Shown here in pieces: positions 1 through 11,500 of a stretch of 64,000 bases of DNA. The stretch is from Parapristionchus giblindavisi (Eukaryota > Nematoda > Chromadorea > Rhabditida > Diplogasteridae). The notes beneath the pieces were generated by a model that worked only from the letters and a program-made list of their open reading frames with translations, was not told where the DNA came from and ran no database searches. A program made the position numbers and the translations under genes. Positions within the stretch are counted from its first letter, which is position 1; each line of letters starts with the position of its first letter. Location: positions 124,001 to 188,000 of the forward strand of contig CALSFV010000246.1 in assembly GCA_943737045.1 (NCBI GenBank), written 5' to 3'.

Positions 1-2490
1 CGAAAAATGAATGTTAAAGAAGCAATTGAATCGGTATGATTTATTCATATATTAATACTTGTAACAATTAATATTTGAGATGAGAAACGAAGATATTATT
101 GTATTCGATTCAATTAGATCACAATTAACTCATTCACAATATCGAACTGTAATGAGACATATTGAATTGTATTCAGCTTGTATTTCATCTAGGAAAGATG
201 TACTCAAATCTCTATCATTCCTTATTCCAAATCATCCTATCATATATAATAGGTATATTCATCTTCTTTTATTCATATCTTATATATCTCATTAAGATTG
301 TCTCAACTTCTTCGTTATTCGACTACTCAGCATCATCAAATATCTCAAAATCCAACTGCATTACAAATCGATTATTCAAGTTGTAAACAGAACGGTGTAC
401 GTAAGAACATAATAAAAAACATGATTACAGTAAACATTATCATGTCAGAAGAGCAATTTATCTCTGTAGCCCCTCAACGAGTTTACAAAACCGTTTAAAA
501 TATCTAACATAAAATTATATTTTGTTTGAATTTTAAAAAAAACTTTACTTTGCACACCTACCTTACTGATCTACTTTACCTTACATAATCTTACTGATCA
601 GCAAAGTAAATAAAATATTTTTATTCTATTTTTTTCCCCTAATTTCCACAAAAAAAATCTATTTTTGCATCAGATAATCCAAATTGCGATCAGCCAGAGC
701 AGTTATTTCTGTATGGCTGATCTATGTTATGTATGTATCTAACAAATATAAATATGATTATGTTTGTTATTTATTGATTATTTATATACCATTATAGATA
801 TCATATCGATCACTTCCGGAAGATACTATCAGACCAAAATGTTCAGGACGTACTCCTTTATGTTATGAGGTATAACGATTTATGATATGCGAGGTATTTA
901 TTGATTGATTATGAGAGAAGAAGTGGTGTTGTGCACGGCGGTTCATTGGAGGACAACTCCTACATTTAACTTTGGCTTGAAGCCTCCCGCACTATGAAAA
1001 ATCAGCAAAGTTGATTTGCACCGAGCTGGATTCGAACCCACGAGGTTCGGATCGCCACACAAAAGCTTTAGCCACTAAACCATATCAGCATGTGTCGCAA
1101 CTCTTAAAACTCGATGATAGCTCTAGTCTGAAGCGTCGTATGGCGAGCAGCGCTCATTCATATCGTATCTAACTTTCGCGCCGGGAGGATCCCTCAGTTT
1201 GCGATACTCAGTTTGAGATTGCGGGAGCTCCTTAGTTACTATCATTGAACCGCCGTGTTGTGGTCTATGGCGCCCATACATTTTCATACTCTCAATGTGA
1301 CGATCGACCCACTGGCGCTACTTCCTTTTATCCGCCGCCCCACCCCCTCCTCTCTAGGCACCGCCCCCTTGGCCTGTCGTGGTCGACAGACCAAGGAAGA
1401 GGTCCTCCAGCCGGCACAAAGGCGCAGCGACTTCTCCAAAAGAATGGAGAAGTCCGGAGGAGGGATGGGCTTGCGCATTGAAAGCCCTCCCCCTATGAGT
1501 GTCAATCACTCCCAAAATTGCCTCCGAAGAGGAGAGTTCAACTCAGAGAGGAACTCGGAATGAATGAACATCAAGCCCTTATATACCCCTTTGGTCTAGC
1601 CCCACCCACAAAGCCGCGCGCGAACGCTCTGATTGGTCGGTGCCTCTACTCTTTGCTGTCTGCGTCTCACATTTCTGCCATTATCATCAATCGATAGTAT
1701 ATTTCTGATTTCAGTCGTTTTCTTCATCTTTATTATCGATTAATGACTGTATCGATTGATTGAGTAAGTTAACGATAGAGTAAGACTAAACTATATGGAA
1801 ATCTTATCATAGGATCAAGTCAGCAGCATATTCCAGTAGAATTTAGAGCAGATATTGACGGGGAAATTAACGGAGAACGTTAAATTCAAATATAGTTGGT
1901 TTTACTTGCCAGCGAGTTCGTCCGTTCTAGAGAGTGAGAGAGGAAACCGGACGAGGAGGATATGTGAGAAGGGACATGATGAAATAGGATTGAGAAGACA
2001 ACAGACACATCCTAGAGAACATAATAAGGGCCGGGATGAGCTAGGGTAGAGGAGTTAAACGTAGATGCAGATAAAAGAGGGGGAGTCTGACTCTTCTAAT
2101 TCAAAACATGTCTGCGTATGATTTTTCACTTGTTAGTCTACTTCAAGCTATACGTAAGTCTACTTCACGTTTTGGATACACTGTAATGCATTTCGTCATG
2201 TGCTCTTTCACTTGAAGTAGACTTAAATTAAATTTATATCAGCGACGTTTTTTTATGTTGAAATACCAGTTGAAAAGAGAGACGAGTGATCTTTGATGGA
2301 TAAGAGGCACACTCGGAATCAGAGAAAATCACAAGATAACTCATGACGACTATTCCTGTATCATTAATTATTGTTATGAAGTTTAATTATCGTGTTTCTG
2401 AGCTTTCGCATATCATTTCATCATTATGATCACACACTCTCTTCCAGACAACCCGGCGAGATGAGAGAGTGTTGAAAGGAGCGAGGGTGC

Positions 2491-2534
<44 letters not shown>

Positions 2535-5500
2535 CGAGGAGGCGGAGCTTAAAGTGCAAGGGGGCGGGGCGGCGGATATTCGGAAGTAGATCCGACCCAC
2601 TATATAGGGCTCATTTTTGTATTCGAAAGACTACAATTTAAGCGGAAAATAACGATTTTTCTAAATCGACCCACCATAATGCGAAAATCTACCCACTGCA
2701 TAAAGCAATCATAGGTCGAATAGCTAGGTTATCGGTTTTCAAAATGCGGTCAGGTTTTTCGATTTTTGGCAAATTTGGCTGAAAATGCGGTCAGGTTTTA
2801 CGATTTTTTGGGAAATTTTGGCTCAAAATGCGGTCAGGCTTGGTACTTTGTAACATACTTTTCGACCTATGAAAGCAATACTGGGTCATGGGTTTAATGA
2901 AAAAAATCAGTCCCCGATTCCTGACGGTTACGATAGCCCAATCATAGGTCGCAGGACTTCATGTGCCTTGAATAATGGGTTCGACCTTTACCTTTCCTTT
3001 ATAGAGATTGAATTGTTGATTAGATGATATGATGATTAATATGATATCGAATAGGTATTAAATGAAACATGGGTATCATTCCCATCGTGGGCATCGGAGG
3101 ATTCTCAATCAGTTTCATCAAAGAAGACACAATATGAAGAATTTGTATATAGGACTGAAGATGAACGATTCGAGGTTCTTTTTATAATGTTTATCATTTA
3201 CAATTACAATTCCCTTACTTTTTTTTGTTTTTAAAATGATATGGTATATATATTTGTATATTCGGTATATTGAGATGGATATTGTAATGGAAGGAAATCG
3301 ATATGCGATACGATGTTTGGAGGATTGGAAAGATAAATTGAATAGAATGACTGAATCACAAATTGCGAAGTATCTCGCTTTGTCAATTACTCATATGAAT
3401 AATATTGATTTTATTAAGATTAAAGATAAGCGATACATTTGGTGTGAGTTCTCCGTCTATTTTCCTTCGTGCCATTCGTCGTATTTATGGAGAAAGTGCT
3501 AATAAAATTCTAGATAGTTTCAAAACGAATCCTAAGGATACTGTAAATACGGTATGCCCCCTCTAATGATTGTTTTTTTCCATTTTTTTCATTAATTATG
3601 TCTTTATAGTGTCTTGATAGTTTATTGGAGAAAGATCGAGAATTGGAAGAAGCTCTGACTGTTATGAATAAAACATGGAGAGAACAGGTTATTATTACAT
3701 CGAATTTAATTTTAGATGTGATAAAGTTTAAAACGCGTTCTCCATAAGAGCGGTGAGGGTATGGCACAATGTTTCAAAATCATCCTAGGCGACTCATATT
3801 TGATGGTTGGAGTCCCTAGGGGCGGTATACGCTTCGGACAAAAAATTGACCCAAATTATCGATTTTTGATCTACAAAAAGTCGAAAAATCAAAATGTGAT
3901 TTCCATTGCATGTTATATACCATTCGATAGAGGATTCAAAGTTATACAAGAATACCAAGTTTCATAAATTTTCATATCTCAGTGTTCGAGAAATATCCGA
4001 TTTTCCAATTTTTGACTTGATTTTTTTGTTTTGATCTCATGGCTTACCATGTTACCATCATTTCCCATTCCTGGATTTTTAATATGTTGTGTAAAAATGG
4101 ATGCGCTATCCGAATATCACACTTATTTGGACCAGCTACAAACCGCTCATAGTGATATCATGCGACAAACGCCTCACTTTTAGCGCCCGAACGCCGACGC
4201 AGGTTCGAATCCCGGCACAGACATAAACTTTTGCAAAATTTTTTTCGCCTCAAATTTGACTCTAAATTATATTTTCATATGTTTTATCGTCTTTTCACTA
4301 ATTTATTGTGCGAAATGACCACAGGCATTACCACAAATACTAAAAAAATCTTATAACTGATACAGTATCGGAAAAAAGTCATGGGACGAACGAAAATAAC
4401 GGTTTTTCGTCAGTGATACTTCTTTTAAAATGTCTTTTTTGTTATTATCTGTTAAAAGAAGATAAATATACATTGAAACTCGCTAAACATCTCAAAATGT
4501 TTGAAAAATTGTAGACAAAAATCAAAGATCAAAGTACAATGATCAGAGACCAAAGTTCAGCAATAGAGTAAAAACTTCTGTAACTTTTATTTATTTTTTC
4601 ATCTGTGTGTTTTCACTGATTTATTGCACGAAATAACCATAAACATTATCAGAAATCTTAGAACTAATAGAGTGTCGACAAAGAAAGACATGGAACGCTT
4701 TTTCATTTTGTTTTGTTGTTATTTTTGATTCAGGAAAGCAATTAGGCTGATATTTTGTGTCAATGTGCGCAACTCATCAAAGAATTCAAGCATGATGTGT
4801 TGGTGTAACTTTGTTAACTGCTGTGTAATATTGACGCAATCTACGCACACTTTTGACAACTTATACTTCTTTAGCGAAAAAAAGCCCTGTTCTTCTGAAA
4901 CATTGTGAGAGTGGAGGCAATCTCTAGGAAATTTCGGAATGGCTATGGCTCCGATCTCAACCTGCAGATGGGTTGCAAATTTGAGCTTGAAAACTTTAAG
5001 GGCCAAAATAATGCTAATTGCGAGTGCTGTTCCTTCATTTTATAAAATGATAAGGCACGTATGTCTGAGTGTCTGTCTGTCCGTCACACATTGCATCTTT
5101 CCAATCTTCTCAACAACTTTTAACTCAAATTTCTCTGGTTCCAATCCTTTCATGTCTATTCTTTTGCTGATTTTGATCATCCATCGTACATATTTTCACT
5201 TTTCAAGAACAACCGAAGCATGTTTTCAGGAAAATTGATTTATTGTCTCACTTTTAAACGATTTCCAGCATTTACCCCAATAGAAAAACAAACCTGTACA
5301 AACCCTGCGTCCACCTCAATCTCTCTCCTTCTCCTCCTCTATCTTTCTCTTCATCTCCCTCTCCCTCTCCCTTCCCTATCCCTCATCAAAATTAAGGAAG
5401 TGGGTTAGAGTAATGCCGCAAAAGAAAACTTTGTCCGCTTAGTGCTTAATCGCGCCCTACTAGTTCATCCACCGATTATGGTAGTCATAGCTCTTTATTC

Positions 5501-8500
5501 GCTCGCAGGGCATGAAAAACATTTTTTATGGGAGGAATGATTTTGAGATCCTACCGCTCAAAGGGTAGGTCTCTTAAAATTATGGCTTCTCATCAGGTAT
5601 CTTTGTAATGTATCATATATTTATTTCCCTTTTTTTGTTTTGTTCAAATTCCTTTCAGACCCATAGCAAACGTTCTGCTGAGGTCTACTCGGTTACAGCG
5701 GGTACGCTTAAACTTGCTCTTTCTCTCCCTCGCAGCTCCCCTCCCTGCGCCTCTTATGATGAAATCTCTTTTTACAGCTATTATATATGCTAGAGATGTT
5801 CACAAAAGTTTTCACTCTATTGCTGAACCTTGGTCTCTGATCATTGTACTTTGATCTTTGATTTTTGTCTACAATTTTTCAAACATTTTGAGATGTTTAG
5901 CGAGTTTCAATGTATATTTATCTTCTTTTAACAGATAATAACAAAAAAGACATTTTAAAAGAAGTATCACTGACGAAAAACCGTTATTTTCGTTCGTCCC
6001 ATGACTTTTTTCCGATACTGTATCAGTTATAAGATTTTTTAAATATTTGTGGTAATGCCTGTGGTCATTTCGTACAATAAATTAGTGAAAAGACGATAAA
6101 ACATATGAAAATATAATTTAGAGTCAAATTTGAGGCGAAAAAAATTTTGCAAAAGTTTATGTCTGTGCCGGGATTCGAACCTGCGTCGGCGTTCGGGCGC
6201 TATAAGTGAGGCGTTTGTCGCATGATATCACTATGAGCGGTTTGTAGCTGGTCCAAATAAGTGTGATATTCGGATAGCGCATCCATTTTTACACAACATA
6301 TTAAAAATCCAGGAATGGGAAATGATGGTAACATGGTAAGCCATGAGATCAAAACAAAAAAATCAAGTCAAAAATTGGAAAATCGGATATTTCTCGAACA
6401 CTGAGTTATGAAAATTTATGAAACTTGGTATTCTTGTATAACTTTGAATCCTCTATCGAATGGTATATAACATGCAATGGAAATCACATTTTGATTTTTC
6501 GACTTTTTGTAGATCAAAAATCGATAATTGGGGTCAATAAGTTGGCTGAAGTGTATGCCGCCCCTAGGGACTCCAACCATCAAATATAAGTCGCCTAGGA
6601 TGATTTTGAAACATTGTGCCTGCCCCCACCACCGCCCCTTCGCTGTTAGGGAGAATGCGTTTTAAATATATATTTATTGATTTGATTAAGGGTGACAAGT
6701 ATCTAATTCGTTCTCTTGATCATAACAGTAGTCAAGTGAAGAACTATGATTCTAAATATCTTAGACCTAAGAATCTATTCATTCAATTAGATAATGTACA
6801 AAAAGAATATTCATTGAGGTTAATCATCCCTTCTATATTATATAAATAATATTATTATATTGTAGACCATTATCTTTTAATGGACCTCATATTATCATTC
6901 ATTATCCCCATGATCGAAGATGTATAACTGATGCAACTAATCTCATATTACATCATGTATATCATATATTTATTATTTATTCTTCACTTGTAATCATTCA
7001 TTATACATTTAAGATACGTCGTTGTGCAATGTCTAAGGAAGAAAAGAAAAGAGTAAGGAAAGTACTAACAAGGTATTCATATTACATATTATGTACATAT
7101 ATACAGTAGCGCCTGAAAGTCAAAATACACTTTTTATTTCTGGTGTAATTTTGGCGTCAGTTGAGATATCAAGTTGAAACTTGTGCATGATGCACCCACA
7201 GTATGTACTTATTCTGTCCTCTTATAAAGTCTCACGGGCCTTTCTGGTTATTGCATACTGGTGACGCTATTTATTTATTCCATCAAATATAAATGTTCAT
7301 AAACACATTAATAACAGAGGGAAGAGGGGAGACGGATTTCCGTTGCTTATACGCGATTTCGGATTGGGTTCGGTGGCAGTTTTCAAAGAAGGGTTAGGGA
7401 CGAATTAGAGAAACTTTAATGATGAGATTAAGAGGGAGATTTGATAACCCTGCACGGAAGGTTATTTGTGGGGAGAGGACTAATTTCAGGGGATAGTTTA
7501 TTCCAAGTGTCAATACATCTAGAAGTACATGTGGTATGAGTTGAAGAAATGTTATAAGGGAGAACAATACGCTATGGGTGCGATAGACGACAATATCTAG
7601 AAGGGTGAACAGTGAATAAATTGGTTGAATCAAACAGGTTTAATTGGTGTATAGTGCTATGTATGAATTGAATATCGTAAATAGCTCTTCTATATTCAAG
7701 GGTCGGAAGTTTAAGGAAACTAAGTCTATTGTGATATGAAGTGGATGGTAAACGACATTTAGCGAACATTCTTTTAGTATAATTCCTTTATACATCTTCA
7801 AGACAATCGGTAAGGTGCTTTGTAGTGGGATTAAATACAACAGTAGATGATTCAAGAATGGGTCTAACATAAACACAATAAGCTTTAAGGAAGATTTCGT
7901 TTGAATTAGAATATATGGTCTTGAAAAGAATATTAGCCCTTTGTCTAGCTCTATTAGAGATAATGGAGATGTGGTCATTAAACTTTAAATTAGGGGTCAT
8001 ATGAATACCTAAGTCTTTAACAATAGAAGACGGGGATAAAGCGTGACAATCGAGGTAATAAACAGTTCTATTCTTAAGAGGTCCAAAATGCATTACAGTA
8101 CATTTCTATCGAACAACACTTTTTCAAAAATTCATTATTCTTTCAGGGATTTTTTCGTACTCGTCAAACTTCGTGAGCATCGAGAGCACTACAAGGTCTA
8201 TCCAGAAAAAAAAATCAGGTTGCTGCGAATTCGGGTATCGGCTGCAGACTTGCTGCAATTTCGCGGTTGCAAAATCATATCTCGGCTTCTAGAAGAGCTT
8301 GAAACGCGTTCAAAGCAGCAAACTGATTCTCTCGATGTAGAGCTAGCTTGTCATTCATCCTCATTGATCGAAAAAGTCACTTTTTTACAAGACCCAACTT
8401 TGAAAAATCACAATTCTGAGGGCGGACCTTCTAAAAATCTGGTTTTTGGATAAGAATGTTGCAAATCTATTAATTAATCGATTCCCCGCTTTTTAGAGCG

Positions 8501-11500
8501 ATTGCTTATCTTTCTTCCTCGCGGCAGTCGATTATCTGAAGGATAGTCGTTTAGGCCGCGTTCCCTTCTCATCTCGTGACCCCCAAACATCTCAAGCTCT
8601 TCCACACTATTCGCTTTTAGCCGCGTTTAGTGACTTGATTAGTCATAATAGAGAGACATTGTATGAATCGAATTTTTGATCTTTGATCTTTCTGTTTTCG
8701 ATCTCTGAGGCCGTATGCATGAACGCCGGCAAACCGTTTGTCCGACAAACGTGACGTCAAAAGCGTAGGCGGAGGATTTTCGGCAAATTTTCGGCTTTGT
8801 CATTTTTCGTCAAATTTTGCCCAAAATTCAATGGAAATTTGTTTCGTTCGATCACAGAAGATCGAAAACGCTTTCTTTTATAGACTATGATGTTCAGGAT
8901 TAGCGACAATACTTTTTAGAGCGATTTCACCTATCAAAGCTCGTTGAGCAATGTGGAAGAGCTTGAGATGTTTGGGGGTCACGAGATGAGAAGGGAACGC
9001 GGCCTAAACGACTATCCTTCAGATAATCGACTGTCGCAGGCAAAAAAAAAGATAAAATCGCTCTACAAAGCGGGGAATCGATTAATTAATATATTTTCAA
9101 CATTCCTATCCACAAACCAGATTTTTACAAGGTCCGCCCTCAGAATTGTGATTTTTCAAAGTTGGGTCTTGTAAAAAGTGACTTTTTCGATCAATGAGGA
9201 TGAATGACAAGCTAGCTCTACATCGAGAGAATCAGTTTGCTGCTTTGAACGCGTTTCAAGCTCTTCTAGAAGCCGAGATATGATTTTACCGCGAAATTGC
9301 AGCAAGTCTGCAGCCAATACCCGAATTCGCAGCAACCTGATTTTTTTTCCTGGATTGACTTTGTAGTGCTCTCGATGCTCACGAAGTTTGACGAGTACGA
9401 AAAAATCCCTGAAAGAATAATGAATTTTTGAAAAAGTGTTGTTCGATAGCGTAACCAGTATGCAATAACCAGAAAGGCCGGTGAAACTTTATAAGAGGAT
9501 ATATATACAGTATAGGCCGGGCACTTTTACATTTTTTTATAACTTTTGATCCAGGAAAGCAATCAAGCTGATCTATTCCGTCAATGTGCAGAATTTATTA
9601 AGGAATACAACCATGATGTGTTGGTGATATTACATTAGTTCATTATTGCGTAGTGATGACGCAAACGAATTACACTTTTTTGAAAAATTTTATTTCTTTA
9701 GTCTAAGGTCCTGTTCTTGTGAAACATTGTGAGAGTGTAGAACTAGGGCTGCACAGTCAAACAATCCGGAATGGCTTTGACTCCGATTTCAAGCTGTAGC
9801 AGGGTTGCAACTTTGACCCCCAAAATTTATAACTCAGCTTCTAGATGTGCTAACGACCCGTTCTAACAAGGGAACCACTTAACCATATCCCATTTTTCTC
9901 TAATTTTGATTTCTTGACGCGAATCTTCATGGAATAAGGATTCCGAAAAGGTAGGTAAAAAGAATCACATTCGCGTTTTAAGCCCATTTTTCGGCTTCTG
10001 AAAAAAGCACTAGATTTGCATCTCACCCCCCTCTTTCTTGCCACAGAATAGACTCTCGGAAGGAAGTTTAGGGAGACAGCTGGTCTAGTGGTGTAGTGGT
10101 CTGGAGCGCTTGCGCTCACTCCGTCTTTTGGTGGTTCAATTCCTCAATGCAAGCAAATATTTTTGCTGTTTTTCTATGTATCGTAAAAACGAGATTTTTA
10201 ATTTGGAAATTATTCTTTAATCGAAACAATAACCCAATAAACTTGAATTAGGAAAACAACTGATTACATTACAAAATGATTACAAAATTGCCCAACGTTA
10301 TAATCTCCTTCGCTTTGTATCCCAAATGCACTGGTCCTTCGTGTTTGCTGGTTTCATTTCCTATGGCGTTTACAAGGGTGGTTTCATGTCCCAGAAGCCT
10401 TCACCCCTTCTCACCCCAAAGCAAGTAATATTCACAGTTTCCATAGTTGTTTTCATAGTTGATTGTTTCGGTTATAGAAAAATTTCCAAATTAAAAATCT
10501 CGTTCTTACGATACATAGAAAAACAGCAAAAATATTTGCTTGCATTGAGGAATTGAACCACCAAAAGACGGAGTGAGCGCAAGCGCTCCAGATCACTACA
10601 CCACTAGACTAGCTGTCTCCCTAAACTTTCTTCCGCGAGTCTATTCTGTGGCAAGAAAGAGGGGGGTGAGATGCAAATCTAGTGCTTTTTTCAGAAGCCG
10701 AAAAATGGGCTTAAAACGCAATGTGATTCTTTTGACCTACCTTTTCGGAATCCTTATTCCATGAAGATTCGCGCCAAGAAATCAAAATTAGAGAAAAATG
10801 GGATATGGTTAAGTGGTTCCCTTGTAAGTGCTAAAATGATGCTAGTGGCGGGTAATGTTTATCCCCAGATTACGGTAGTCATATCTCGTCATTTGCCCTT
10901 AGGGCATAAAATAATTTTTTTGTTGGGATGACCGATTTTGAGACACTACCGTTCAGAGGCAGGTCTTCTAAAATTATGGTTCCTGCGCAAGCAGCTTTGC
11001 AATGTATCATATATTTATTTCCCTTATTTTAGTTCAGTTCCGATTCCTTTCAGACCCGTAGCCAAATTTATGCTGAGGTCTAGTTCAGCAATAGTGTAAA
11101 AACTTTTGTGAACATCTCTAACATGCATAGGTGCTTTGCAAATAAGAGATTTCATCAATAGAGGCCCAGGGATGAGAGCAGTGAGAGAGAAAGCACAAGA
11201 GCGCGCACCGAGTAGACCTCAGCATAACTTTTGCTACGGGTCTGAAAGGAATAGGAACTAAACCAAAATAAGGGAAATACATATATGATACATTGCAAAG
11301 CTGCTCGCGCAGGAACCATAATTTTAGAAGACCTGCCCTCTGAACGGTAGGGTCTCAAAATCGGTCATTCCAACAAAAAAATTATTTTATGCCCTGAGGG
11401 CAAATGACGAGTTATGACTACCGTATTCTGGGGATATACATTTCTCGCCATTAGCATCATTTTAGCACTTAGAACGGGTCGTTAACACATCTAGAAGCTG

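Larger units (their letters stand above)
7216..9500. repeat. Outer inverted repeat around a LINE relic and a foldback
   Basis: 'cctttctggttattgcatac' at about 7239 recurs inverted at about 9453-9475, and again in direct orientation near 11860. The segment between holds a LINE fragment (7276-8103) and a complete foldback (8107-9448). It sits within the 5.1-kb SIN3 intron 7073-12184. Confidence 0.7.

Noticed and set aside
1245..1563. Overlapping open frames in the GC-rich stretch
   Set aside because: Open on both strands because of base composition; no domain, no splice continuity, and within a SIN3 intron.
3419..3490. Continuous frame through 3370-3440 as SIN3 coding
   Set aside because: A 49-nt intron (3370-3418) gives [12 protein letters not shown], which aligns with SIN3 proteins; the unspliced frame does not.
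8043..8453. 136-codon plus-strand frame
   Set aside because: Crosses the border of the LINE relic and a foldback arm; the mirror arm shows the same frame broken. No domain.
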